Assembly (NCBI RefSeq): GCF_000003815.2
Contig: NC_049984.1
Coordinates: forward strand, 7,059,009 to 7,097,448
DNA: 38,440 bases
Reading direction: 5' to 3'
Origin: Branchiostoma floridae
Lineage: Eukaryota; Chordata; Leptocardii; Amphioxiformes; Branchiostomatidae
Numbering within the stretch: the stretch's first letter is position 1; each line of letters begins with the position of its first letter. This document shows, in pieces, positions 1 through 10,224 of the stretch. A program made the position numbers and the translations under genes. Below the pieces are notes generated by a model. That model ran no database searches and was not told the DNA's origin. It saw only the letters and a program-made list of their open reading frames with translations.

Positions 1-410
1 CTTCCTTTGAAATCCAGTGCAGAAAAAAAATATTTGAATTTGTACCGTTATTATGCTAATCTTCCCCCACTGTTGTTTCTGACTGACACTCACAGATAGT
101 CTGTGTAACACAAACTCTGCTGTCCGGGCCCGGGCTGATGTTGGGCGGGCTGCTATAAGTCAAATTTAATCAAGATAGCTGACAGACGGATCCAGGACTT
201 CCATTCATTTATGTATTCATTGGGGTCAATTCACCGTTCAAACTGTAGGACAGGTCACAATGGGAATATCGTATTGCTTTTGCCCTGGGCCAGCAACTTG
301 GCAGCTTCAGAAAATGATGGAAAAGGCATCCTCATCTAAGTTCACAGCATCCTCCATCGCCTCACACTCCGACCGGTAGGAGTTCGATCTTCCGTTATAT
401 CTACCTGTGC
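1..410. other. Intergenic, nothing recognised
   Basis: No open frame with recognisable domains, no splice-bounded exon and no clear repeat was found here. The stretch leads into the SINE that starts near 411. Confidence 0.5.
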
Positions 411-762
411 GATAGCGTGGCGCAATGGCAGTGTGTTTGTCTCGGGACCTAGAGGTCTCGAGTTCGAATCCGGCTGCATGTCACCGATCTTGTGCCCTTG
501 GGAAAGGCACTTTATACGGCTTTCCTCACTTTACTCAGGTGAAAATGAGTACCTAGCTTTGACTAGGGCCGTTAAATGGAGGTCCCGTGTCTGGGGAGAG
601 CCATACCCCAGGCACGTTAAGGAACCAACCACACGTGCGATGGTGCAGTGTGAGTGGATAAAAACTTACAGTCTTGTGTACGTCTTACGTACCGTGCTTG
701 CAGCCCTCAGCCTTATGAGGTAAAGCACGTATAAATCCTTGGTATAAAGAAGGAGAAGAAGA
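411..762 (+). mobile_element. tRNA-derived SINE, copy 1
   Basis: The head resembles a tRNA gene with RNA polymerase III boxes: an A-box-like TGGCGCAATGGC near 418-429 and a B-box-like GAGTTCGAATCC at 460-471. It is followed by a body containing CCTTGGGAAAGGCACTTTA, a block shared with the second copy at 6416-6860 and resembling the conserved central domains of several animal SINE families. The 3' part differs from copy 2 and ends near an A/G-rich stretch around 750. The 96-codon open frame across it (433-723) is incidental. The exact ends are uncertain and no target duplication was found. Confidence 0.75.
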
Positions 763-882
763 CCATTCTAAGACAGATTTATGATCCCTCCCAGCATTGC
801 CACCCCATGCGGTCATGTCTGCTCAGATATTATGGGGATACAGCTTGCAGGCAAATCGTTTTTTTTTTTCATTCTTATGGTG

Positions 883-955
883 ATGGTTTATATCTTTGGG
901 CTCAAGTCCAAGGAGAAGACTTCTCCTTGGATTTGGGCCCAAAGATACAAACCAT
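883..955. repeat. Near-perfect hairpin, about 36-bp arms
   Basis: The left arm runs from ATGGTTTA through TATCTTTGGGC to CCAAGGAGAAG and is mirrored almost base for base on the right, ending in AAAGATACAAACCAT. There is almost no loop. It could be a minimal foldback element; it has no coding content. Confidence 0.75.
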
Positions 956-2781
956 TGCTTTTATGCGGTAAGTAACCAGTAACTGAAGCCGGTGTATCAT
1001 TGCATGCTCTGGTCATCTACGGTTCAGCTCCCCTGTCAAAGGGCCGGCAAGGTTGTTTTAGAGTGCTTTTAGTCAATCTCTCGCACTGTAAATACCAAGG
1101 TGGGTGGTACATGATCATAGACTTGTGTGATGAAGGGTGCATTTTTTTCTAGGAGCTTTGTCAATTGCTATTTGACAAGGTTTAACTGTTTGAGAATACA
1201 GGCTGTAAATTATGTATATTCAGGTTGTTCCAGGAAGATGGGCTACACATGAATATATCAAGAAGAGTGCAATAACCTTGCATGCAGCCTGGAAGAACAA
1301 AGTCTTTGTCATCTACATTCACCACTTTAACTTATAACATGATAGCAGAGGCGGAGGCAGCAGACTTCTAATGGGGTGGTGAACTATATTGCAATTGACG
1401 TCATTTTCAGCACGCGCAGCGTCAAAGGCACTAGCACGACAATCCTGGGAGTCTGGGGGCATGCTAAATGTAATGACATTTCTGTAGACCTACTACCAGA
1501 GAAAAAGATATTTCAGGGCAACACGCACCTGAGCATCTTGACCGTCGGAGGCGCTGCCCGTCGTCGCAGTTACGTCAAGAGAAAAAAAAAGAATTCCTGA
1601 CCATCTGAAATGTCATTTCCTGCATTTGAGGGGCACATTTTGCTTGTAAACTAAGTTATGTTGGATAATAGAATTTCTATGAGTGAAAAGGTTTTTGTGG
1701 GCCGCTCTCCCGTAACATACTTTCACCAGGCATGTCCAATGGTGAATCGCGATCCGTCGCAATGGAGATACGTCGAAATTAATATTTTTGCATCTTGACC
1801 CTCTGAAACACCTCTTCCTGCATTTTTTCACGTGTCAATGTTGTCGGTAGACTACTTAGGTTTAATGAAACTTCCGTTGGTGAAAAAATATAGAAGGGTT
1901 TCAGCTCGATTGTTTTTTTAGGTGGGGGGGGTGCCCTCCTTTATTTTTCGGGGAGCCAGCTAGCAGGTCATGATCACCAGCAGTTGACGGTATCCTAATC
2001 TGATCTACACCTTCATTATCAGTTGGAGAGATAGCAGACCGAACATCCCGTGGCCTGTACTCAATGCCGAAACTGACTGAAATTAGCTGGTTTCGTGGTT
2101 ACTCAACTGCCCCTATGTGTATTGTGCTGAGATTGGCTAGATGCTTGTCATCAATGTGTAAACATTTCATACTTAGAAATACAGAGAAAATGCAATAATC
2201 AGTGTCGTATTCATCTGGCTTTCGCCCGTTGCTTGCGGAAGCAGTAAATGTTTTTTCTTACACTTTGAAGGTCTGTTTCCGTAATGGCACGGTCCCAATA
2301 CCATCTCCATCATCATCAACAGTCAAGATGAACGACTGCTTGAAGTATACTAGCTAGCTCATAACTACGATTGAGTGGTCTGCAACTGGTCAATTACACC
2401 AAGGCTGGTATTACTTCTTCCCGGAACTGTTTGTTATTGAAGAAAAGGTAGAAAGAAAGCAATTAAGATTTTATGAGAAAGTAATGTGAACATAGTTTAG
2501 GTCATAACAAGTAAATTTCATGGATGACGTCAGCGCCCTCATTAATGTTCGTCTAGCGCATGATTTTGAAGAAAAAAAGACTTTTTCCTCTCGCTCCGGC
2601 GAGGGGAAAATGACAGGAAAGTACCAGAATGGGAAATAGATAGTGTGGTTGCTTTGATTGTACTTGTAGATGTGGCAACAGTAGTGGCAAATCTAGCCAT
2701 TACCGTATACGCAGTTGTAAAAGTGAAATTAGTTCGATAGTAAAAGTGGCACCAGTGTGGTAGCCATGAATGTAGTAAACT
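956..2781. other. Intergenic, no gene recognised
   Basis: Short open frames here (for example 1376-1600 and 1613-1831) have no recognisable domain. A weak direct similarity exists between about 1594-1632 and 1790-1826 (both contain a TTCCTGCATTT-like block), suggesting an old duplicated repeat. A G-run lies at about 1923-1930. Confidence 0.45.
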
Positions 2782-3087
2782 TGGTAAGTGGTACAAGTCT
2801 ACCCATTCTCCTACGCAGGGACATCCAACAACCAAACTGCCTGTCTGGATGTTCCCTGCTCTTTCCACCGCCACCCTTAGTTCCTGACCGCCCTGCTTAT
2901 AAATATTAATGAGGTTACCCTTATACATGCGAGACAGCTTTTGAAAACGGAAAGCCTATTCTCTGATTGGCTGACAGAAGGTTTGGGGGGACGTCCACAG
3001 GAACTAAGAGTGACGGTTAAAAGAGTAGGGTACATCCAGACTGTTGGCTGTTGGATGTCCCTGCGTAGGTGGTACCAGTCTACCAGA
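2782..3087. repeat. Foldback element with about 100-bp inverted arms
   Basis: The left arm (about 2782-2889) and right arm (about 2996-3087) are imperfect reverse complements; both contain the GGGACATCCAACA / TGTTGGATGTCCC block and a CTACGCAGGG / CCCTGCGTAG block. The centre is unrelated DNA. This looks like a MITE or foldback element. The overlapping frames on both strands are its shadows. Confidence 0.7.
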
Positions 3088-3263
3088 CAAGTGTCACTTT
3101 GTGCACCTCTTGAATGTAGAAGCAAAATACTTACTGAATGTGTTGTCGCTTCAATTCTTCAAGACCTACCATTTGTTTTTTCACCATATATCACATTAAA
3201 TTTGGGGTCTACAGGGGACCCATAAAATCTACTTGCTGTGGCCTTATTGGATTCTAAGAAGCA

Positions 3264-3419
3264 ACTTTATATTGATATTATATACATGTAGTAGAGTAGA
3301 TTCATCCCTCAAGCTACCGACATCTTGCACACTGCTAGATTCATCCCTCAAGCTACCGACAAGGTGTTGGTAGCTTGAGGGATGAATCTACTCTACTATA
3401 TACTTTATATTGATATTAT
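3264..3419. repeat. Foldback unit between 18-bp direct repeats
   Basis: The 18-bp sequence ACTTTATATTGATATTAT occurs at 3264-3281 and again at 3402-3419. Between them lie a left arm (3289-3318), a second direct copy of its core (3336-3361), and a right arm (3369-3398) that is the exact reverse complement of the left arm. The core reads TTCATCCCTCAAGCTACCGA. The outer direct repeats look like a duplicated target site, unusually long for a DNA transposon. Confidence 0.8.
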
Positions 3420-3759
3420 GTTAGGTTTATGTATTGCACGTTCATATTTTACTTCGTCTTGCGTTTAGCTTATCATTGACGATGCAGTAAAAACTTGCAT
3501 TAAGTTTGAACATTTTCAAACGACAAGTCGTTAATTAACGGAGAGAGGTAACGGCCGTTCAAACGACTCTCGGCTCTACACCATTGGGTCATTCATGATT
3601 GCTAGTGTGCATTATCAGCTGCCACAAACTACATATTGAAACCTTAAGGCATACCCGCACCCCTCTGGAAAATTGACTATGTAGATGATTTTGTAATTCA
3701 AATGTACACTGTAGAAAAGAGGATGGATTCAATTTTGTAATAGGATGTAGATAATATAG
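3420..3759. other. Intergenic, nothing recognised
   Basis: AT-rich sequence without a supported gene or repeat; the 60-codon minus-strand frame at 3589-3771 has no recognisable features. Confidence 0.4.
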
Positions 3760-3870
3760 CGATTCATTCATTGATTCATCGATTCACCCATTCGTCCATC
3801 CATTCATCCATCCATTCATCCATTCATCCATTCATCCATTCATCCTTTCATCCTTTCATCCATTCCATTC
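3760..3870. repeat. (ATTC/CATC)n microsatellite
   Basis: Imperfect tetranucleotide tandem repeat built from CATTCATC and CATCCATT units, drifting into CCTTTCATC at the 3' end. Confidence 0.9.
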
Positions 3871-4440
3871 TCGTGAGAGGAAGAGTGAGAGAGACACCGG
3901 CCATCAGAATGTTGTCAACCACAGCAAGCCTCAAATGAAATACACTTTGGTCAGATATTGACAACTACGAGCAATTTGCATGGGCCATAACGTTATCTTT
4001 ATTCTGCGGAGTATATTTACCTTAATAACGCATGCAGAACAATAAATTGTGACAGCCAAATCACCCCCCCCCCCCCAGTGTAACGTCAACTGTATTAACC
4101 ATTTTCGCGATTTCGTGGCTGTAAGTGCATAAAAGTACACATATATTAACTATTCATTGAAAAGCCTTCTGAATTCATGGCATGTTTCTTCCCTGGGCCA
4201 AAAGTATTGCTAATGTCTTCGTCTCTGTGAGTTACCGCAGAACCAAGCTTAGTGAGGTTGTCCATAGTGCATGAATGATTACTTCTCGTTACTCTCAAGG
4301 ACAACGGCAAAAACGTATGCTGAGTCAGAGGGCATAAGTCATGGTTCTGTCTCTTCCCACACTGGGAATTTCCGCTATGTCAAGAGTCTGTTCCCTGTTG
4401 ATATGGGTGCTAGTGCTTCCTTACGTAGACTTAGATCCTC
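3871..4440. other. Intergenic, poly-C tract
   Basis: No gene was seen. A run of C is present near 4064-4077. The sequence from about 4340 runs into the degenerate retroelement frame that follows. Confidence 0.4.
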
Positions 4441-4752
4441 CCGTATCTAATGACACATTGTGGGCGGTTTGGGGCAAGGGTTTCCGCTTCCTTCAGGTTA
4501 ATACCCAAATGGCCAATGTCTCTCTGTAGCAAGGTAATTTTGGCCTTCCCTGTTTTCTTTCCTGTTTTCTTTTTCCATTGCCTGGTTGCCAGTGCAGTTC
4601 TGTTTTAGCGTGTGTGTCTACAGGTATTCCAAGCACATGTCCTGTGTACTTTATCGATATATTCTGCTTTCTGCGATGGTGGTGCTAAGAGGTTTTGTCT
4701 CGCTCCATTGATACACTTCTTCATTTGTGATTCTTCTCTGTGCGGTACGTTG
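4441..4752 (-). pseudogene. Degenerate retroelement ORF 3' part (tentative)
   Basis: Read on the minus strand, 4752 down to about 4450 gives a frame interrupted by a TAA near 4606. Its downstream part contains a basic stretch and then RDIGHLGINLKEAETLAPNR. This resembles the C-terminal tails of non-LTR reverse-transcriptase ORFs, where a basic linker precedes a short helical segment of the type LGxxxxEAExLAxxRxxW. No catalytic motif is present because the upstream side is lost in the N gap. The family cannot be named; an unrelated decayed gene is possible. Confidence 0.4.
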
Positions 4753-5161
4753 NNNNNNNNNNNNNNNNNNNNNNNNNNNNNNNNNNNNNNNNNNNNNNNN
4801 NNNNNNNNNNNNNNNNNNNNNNNNNNNNNNNNNNNNNNNNNNNNNNNNNNNNNNNNNNNNNNNNNNNNNNNNNNNNNNNNNNNNNNNNNNNNNNNNNNNN
4901 NNNNNNNNNNNNNNNNNNNNNNNNNNNNNNNNNNNNNNNNNNNNNNNNNNNNNNNNNNNNNNNNNNNNNNNNNNNNNNNNNNNNNNNNNNNNNNNNNNNN
5001 NNNNNNNNNNNNNNNNNNNNNNNNNNNNNNNNNNNNNNNNNNNNNNNNNNNNNNNNNNNNNNNNNNNNNNNNNNNNNNNNNNNNNNNNNNNNNNNNNNNN
5101 NNNNNNNNNNNNNNNNNNNNNNNNNNNNNNNNNNNNNNNNNNNNNNNNNNNNNNNNNNNNN
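4753..5161. other. Assembly gap, 409 N
   Basis: Run of N of non-round length. Open frames drawn across it have no support. Confidence 1.
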
Positions 5162-5213
5162 CAGTAGTTTCCTGAGTGTTTCCTGAGATAGCTTTGAACA
5201 ACACTTACGGCTA

Positions 5214-5330
5214 AATGTGCAAATACTAGGGGTGGCAGGTTGTTCAGTGTGATATGACCAGCTGCTGCCGCGCCGCGGGCCAGAGAAACTGTTGCGTAAC
5301 GCCAAAGGGCGCTTAAACCGGCTATAAAAA
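5214..5330. repeat. Dispersed repeat, copy 1 (partner at 17061-17175)
   Basis: Shares about 115 bp with 17061-17175 in the same orientation, including CCAGCTGCTGCCG and the GTTACGCCAAAG / GTAACGCCAAAG blocks. Copies differ at many positions, so both are old. Type of repeat not determined. Confidence 0.7.
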
Positions 5331-6025
5331 CAAAGATATCTACGTTTCCCTGTGCAAAGTTTGTTCGACAGTTGGATAGATGTATTCTGTTTGCGTACAT
5401 CACTTCCGCAGCATCACCTGTCTGGGTAAGGACGTCATGCAGCACCACAACGTTAAAAGCAGACCATTATAGAGCAAGACGGTAAACTGTTGCTTCGTTC
5501 GAAAGCCACTTGTGGTACCTTATGGCGCCAATACGAGTACCACTCTACTGTAAAAGAGATGCTAAGAGATGCTTGGAAAGGATAGCCCGGTAAAGTGCTG
5601 TTGTTTATGATCAATGAATCCACAGGCTTAGCACTTGGTAATAGCGCAGAATAGACAATAAGTCTCGGAGATGAACTCATAACGAGATGTGTACAAAGTC
5701 AAGATGGCCGAACTGCATAATTATTTTCAGAAGAGCCAAAAGTGTATCTTATTTTGTGCATGGGCTTACTGAGGAAAAGGAAAATGTAATTTTCTCTTTT
5801 ATTTCAAGGTTTCGTTCAGCAAAAATCCCAAAATCTCCAAGAAAAATTGGATAAGACTCAGTATTGCTCTACCTTGTTTGTTGGCAGCGTTGCAACACCT
5901 GTCGGAGATCAGTATATCCTAGTCCCTCTTGGTACACATCTCAACGTACTAGTAATGTTATGTTGTGCAAACCCGTTTCTTTGCTTTCATCCCATTTGCT
6001 TTGTTGAATTGCATCCTGCATTGTT
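5331..6025. other. Intergenic, nothing recognised
   Basis: No gene or clear repeat was seen. Small open frames at 5453-5680 (minus) and 5847-6041 (plus) lack recognisable features. Confidence 0.4.
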
Positions 6026-7516
6026 AAGATATGGTCCATGATTATGATGGAATGTGTCATAACATGGCAGGTCTTCAGTACTTCACCGTAAAGTCAGAAA
6101 CAGCAATGAAATAGCAGTGCGTCCCCTTGAAAATAGGCAGTAAGCTGCGGTTCGTCATAGTTTAGCCGTAAAAGGGCCTTCACGCTGAAACCGAATTAGC
6201 AGGAATCAAGCAGAACCAGCCGGAATAGAGTATTTGTAAAATTCGTGCCACATTCGGGTCAGTCAGTGCCACATTCGGTTGGGAATTCCAAATGGACCTT
6301 ATATCCCCTTCATATGAGAAGGAATGAGGCAAAATATCGTCAGAATGAAAATTATTTTCTATTCTTGGGAATTCGTAGTGTAGAGAGATATTTGTGCCCG
6401 TTCTTTTGACATGCTCATTGTGGGACCGCGTGGCACGATCGGGAGCGCGTTGGTCTCAGGCCCGAGAGGTCCCGGGTTCAAATCCGCTTGCCGTGTCACC
6501 GATCTTGTGCCCTTGGGAAAGGCACTTTACACGACTTTCCTCACCTAACTCAGGTGTAAATGAGTACATAGCTGCGGCTAGTGGCAGTGACAGGCCTTTG
6601 TTGTGGTGACAGGCCATAGGGGCATGTTCGGGCATGACGCACCCGCCATGACACACGAGTCAGGGGTAGGAGGAACCCCTTGCATCCTTGGTCGGAAGTC
6701 CTCCTAGGAGATAGAAACTCCGAACAACAAAGCCAACGGTATGGTGGCTTTGAAAAGGCGTCTTTGACACCTGTTTCGCCATACCCTCCATATGTATATG
6801 GAGAATCTCAATAAATAAAAAATAAATAAATAAAAAAATAAAAACTCATGCTAAAAACATGGCAAAATATCGCCAGAATGAAAATTCTTTTCTATTATTG
6901 GGAATTCGTAGTGTAGAGAGATATTTGTGCCCGTTCTTTTGACATGCTAAAAACTTTCGAGGTGCATTTGAAGTAGAGAAATATTGTATGACATTCGAAG
7001 TGTATTCTAAAAGTATTTTAACTATTCTGACTGCAGTATTACCGCATTCTACGGCATTCCAACATTATTCGAAACATTCTTTTCTCATTCGATGGAGATC
7101 CGAAGCTGCAAGCTAAGCCACTTCGAATCCTACCAGAATGTGGCCAAAGGAATATCGGGAATGCAGTGAGAATTTCTAGAGTACTCTACGAATTCCCAGG
7201 AATAGAAAATAACTTTAATTCTGACGGCATTTTGGCTCATTCCTTCTCGTGTGAAGGGGGTATAAGGTCCATTTGGAAATCCCACCCGAATTTTGCAAAT
7301 CACTCCATTCTGGCTGGTGTTTCTGCTTGATTCTTGCTGATTCGGTTTCAGCGTGAAGGCCCAATAAGATATGGTCCATGATTATGACGGAGTGTGTCAT
7401 AACATGGCTAGTCTCCCGTAAGATATTTTACCATTAAGTCAGAAACAGCAATGAAATAGCAGCGAGTTCCCGTGAAAATAGGCAGTAAGCCGTGATTCAT
7501 CATAGTTAAGCTGTAA
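6026..7516. mobile_element. Composite element: 147-bp direct repeats around a long-TIR element
   Basis: Outer direct repeats lie at 6026-6172 and 7366-7516, both starting AAGATATGGTCCATGATTAT and both containing AGTCAGAAACAGCAATGAAA. Between them is an element (6174-7362) with terminal inverted repeats about 200 bp long: the left end begins GGGCCTTCACGCTGAAACCG and the right end is its mirror. The inner part carries the SINE at 6416-6860. No transposase is visible, so it is non-autonomous. A diverged relative of its right half lies at about 22965-23190. Confidence 0.75.
6416..6860 (+). mobile_element. tRNA-derived SINE, copy 2, with LINE-like 3' tail
   Basis: A tRNA-like head has an A-box-like GTGGCACGATCGGGA near 6430 and a B-box-like GGTTCAAATCC near 6475-6485. 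It is followed by the same CCCTTGGGAAAGGCACTTTA block as copy 1. The 3' end has a GCCATACCCTCC block, GGAGAATCTCAATAAATAAA, then a run of AAATA repeats to about 6845. The tail matches the 3' end of the retroelement fragment at 8845-9210 (minus strand), so this SINE probably borrows that element's reverse transcriptase. The insertion is flanked by 88-bp direct repeats (6328-6415 and 6861-6948). Confidence 0.8.
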
Positions 7517-8800
7517 CAATGTACAGACGGCGGAACAGGAGACGTGATAAACTCGTCCAGAAAACTTAACTAACTGCTCTTTATCAGTTTGCACGTCAGT
7601 CAATCCAATCCAATGCATTGCTCCGCAATGGTCTCATTATGTGACAAAGCCACAAGACATTTAAAGTTCGGTAAATGATGCTTTTATTGTTGCAAGATGC
7701 TACATCCTTTGACGATGCGGTTGGAGCCGTGGATTGCCCATCTTTAAATTTACATGATTTTTATGATTCAACGCAATAATCTGTACATTGTGCAGCAATA
7801 ATAATTGGTTAAGAATCATGAGGAACAATAGTATACTAGACAGCATTAACACGTTCTTGTCAGGAAAGGAGAACCCATGATATTGTTTTACGACTGAAAA
7901 GTATGTGCTTGGCAATAAAGTTGACTTAAAAGTGAAGGCGTGGTGCACAATACTCAGCAATTGATATGAGTTAACAGAATGGCTACGACCGAGTGATTTG
8001 ACAGAGCGCTGAACTATTTCAATCGATGAAAAACTAAATGACCTTCTATGCTTTGTGTGTTTTGTTGTTATCTTCATAGTCATGCTTGTACGTTTTGCAT
8101 GCTATTCTCATTCATACGGTCAAGAACAACGCGAATCTCATTCTGGACCCGGCGATACCGCCAACCTGCCACAGTCGTGAGAGATACCAAGGAAGCAAAA
8201 CGATGGTCTAGGTCATGCTTCAATGGGACAGCTTTTAAGTCGTTCGGCTAAATGAGAAAATCAACGCTTAGAAGTGAAAATGAATAATATAAAACAAAGA
8301 AATTAATGATGTAAAAATCTAAAAGATAAGCACAATGCCTGGAAACAATTAAGCAATGTTATGTTACTGACATAAATGTCTACGCAGGCTTTTCACTCTC
8401 ATGTTACATGTATTCAGAAACCTGTCAGGTTGGGACTGCAGGTGTTATCTTGCAGTTTCATTTGAGTTATGTTTTAGTTACTAGTACCTGCACGGAAGGT
8501 TAACATGTTGTTTTTGCGCTGTTTCCTCTTCTTCTTCATACAAGTAAGGTCAATGACCTGCACGACATCTGTCACCATGGTTACCGGTAAAGTAGCGGTA
8601 AAGTTCGGTTACATCATGTAGCAAATGACCTAGCACAGAACTAAAGGGACTCAGGTCACTAAATTTAGATTTGATGAAGTAAAATGAACATAAGAGTAGT
8701 CAGTGTAAGACACGTGAAGGTAAACATTATATATCTGCTTTCAAATATCACCTTTCTAGTTTGAGTTGTGTCCAAAAGGTTATGTGTAGGTTACACCGTA
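7517..8800. other. Intergenic, no supported gene
   Basis: A minus-strand frame of 127 codons (7700-8083) is AT-rich, has no recognisable domain or splice context, and is not called. No repeat family was recognised. Confidence 0.4.
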
Positions 8801-8844
8801 TTCTCTGACCTGATGCACCCGGTTGCAATACATATGTTTTATTT

Positions 8845-9210
8845 TATTTTATTTTATTAGGATTCTCCACACTGGAGGGTATGGCGGAACAGGTGTCAAA
8901 AGAGACCTTTTCGAAGCCGCCATACCTTAAACATAACAATGATACATCAAATCATAATATACATAAAATACAAGAACAGATACGAGCGTATCATAATCAA
9001 TGTAACGTTCAAATATAGCTTCAAACTCTGTTAAAAAACGCCATAGCTTCTGATCCTTGAAATTCAGGATTCTAAGATCGTTTTCACGCGCGTACATGTG
9101 TTTTGTTTTGTACATTAGCAACATTAAGACTCTGTACGTAATCTTTGATACTTCTCCTGTTTCTAGAGCTTTCAGCTGCGGCCTGTAGAAACCTTTCGCC
9201 GCCAGAGTTG
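8845..9210 (-). mobile_element. 3' end of a retroelement (probable LINE), minus strand
   Basis: On the minus strand an open frame runs from about 9210 to a TAA at 8927-8929 and includes YKTKHMYARENDLRILNFKD. It is followed by a tail with CCGCCATACCCTCC, GGAGAATCCTAATAAAAT and an ATTTT-type simple repeat (read on plus as TTTTATTTTATT near 8838-8860). Tail position, simple-repeat 3' end and sharing with a SINE are typical of a LINE. The protein segment itself is not one I can assign. A related, decayed segment sits at about 9559-9650. The frame could also be non-coding remnant. Confidence 0.55.
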
Positions 9211-9525
9211 CAGTCAGATATCGATGGAGTCAATATGGTCAATGATCCCCGCGATCCAGGTTTTCAACTTGTCGACAACATTCGATCGTTTTCAACCGAC
9301 GCCCTTTGGATTTATATGTAAGATAAATGCTTTTCACGTGAGCGCGGGGGCTTTACAAGCAGCTCAGTCTGTCAATCTTTCTCAGTTACAAATGTCACAT
9401 GTTGCAATAGTCCTATAACAGAGCGGGTTAGACAATTTCCTCATCAATTATGCAAATTAGATTCCAACTTGCATGATTAATATTTCACTATATAGAAGTC
9501 GCGTAGATTGCTCTGTATTTGCTTT

Positions 9526-9720
9526 GACCTGATTACTAAGACTTTAATGCACCTGGTTGAAATACATACAGCTTCAAGCTCTGTTCAAAAAAGCCATCCT
9601 TGAAATTCAGGATGCTTAGATCGTTTTCATGCACGTACAAATGACACACTTTGGACGTATATGTAGAAGTACTTTTCTCGTGGGCGTGGGGGCTTAGAGT
9701 AGCTCAGTCTGGCGGAAACA
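9526..9720. repeat. Diverged duplicate of 8800-9380
   Basis: The GACCTGAT...GCACC(C/T)GGTTG block at 8807-8836 reappears near 9526-9570. The retroelement block (CTTGAAATTCAGGAT) at 9056-9070 reappears at 9598-9612. A block ending in GCTCAGTCTG near 9361-9370 reappears near 9702-9711. Order is kept, so this is a local segmental duplication just upstream of the receptor gene. Confidence 0.6.
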
Positions 9721-9918
9721 GAGAAGTACGATCTGCAAGGTGCATACGTGAGACGTCGTTGGAGGTGTGACGTCACACATAAATCAACATTTCTGTAATA
9801 AAAGCAACCACCCTTCAGAATCATCAATTCGGCTTGACACGTTCTTAAAGTCAGCATCATCAGTCGACACCTTAGGTAGGGCCTCGCAGAAAAAGAGACA
9901 CAAGCGAATGTTTTAAGT

Positions 9919-10224
9919 ATGGGAGACGAGCAGGGCAACGATGGGGTGTCTGAGGACACGCTCCGAATGACCATGGACGCCTACGTGGCTCCCGTGCTGT
10001 TTTCCATCCCACTGCTCGTAGGGGCCACCGGCAACGCGCTGGTCATTTACGTGGTGGCTCGCTTCAGCGAGATGCGGACGGTGACCAACTACTACATAGT
10101 CAACCTGGCCATCACTGACCTGTCCTTTCTGCTGTGCTGTGTGCCATTCTCTGCAGCCAACTACGCCCTACCGTCTTGGATCTTCGGTAGAGTCCTCTGC
10201 AAGTTGATCAACTACCTCATGCAG
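9919..10224 (+). CDS. Receptor exon 1: N-terminus, TM1, TM2, start of TM3
   Basis: 102 codons ending CTC ATG CAG before a GTAATC donor, phase 0. It contains TM1, the intracellular MRTVTN loop, TM2 with NLAITD, and C94. The strong G/C bias at third positions contrasts with the AT-rich introns. The open frame continues past the donor to a TAA at 10264-10266, which is not part of the mature mRNA. Confidence 0.9.

Noticed and set aside
414-490. tRNA gene call on the A- and B-box-like sequences (also near 6425-6495)
   Set aside because: No convincing acceptor stem closes the structure, and both are followed by the same SINE body, so they are SINE heads.
433-723. 96-codon open frame as a gene
   Set aside because: It lies wholly within a SINE and has no recognisable protein features.
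3760-3870. CRISPR-like repeat array
   Set aside because: Tetranucleotide microsatellite in an animal genome, with no repeat-spacer structure.
4605-5448. Long frames across the 409-N gap (and similar ones across the other gaps)
   Set aside because: Most residues are unknown; the frames exist only because N cannot create stops.
7700-8083. 127-codon minus-strand frame
   Set aside because: AT-rich, no domain, no splice or promoter context, no partner copy; cannot be supported as a gene.
9627-9974. 115-codon minus-strand frame overlapping receptor exon 1
   Set aside because: Antisense shadow of the receptor start and upstream repeat; no recognisable domain.
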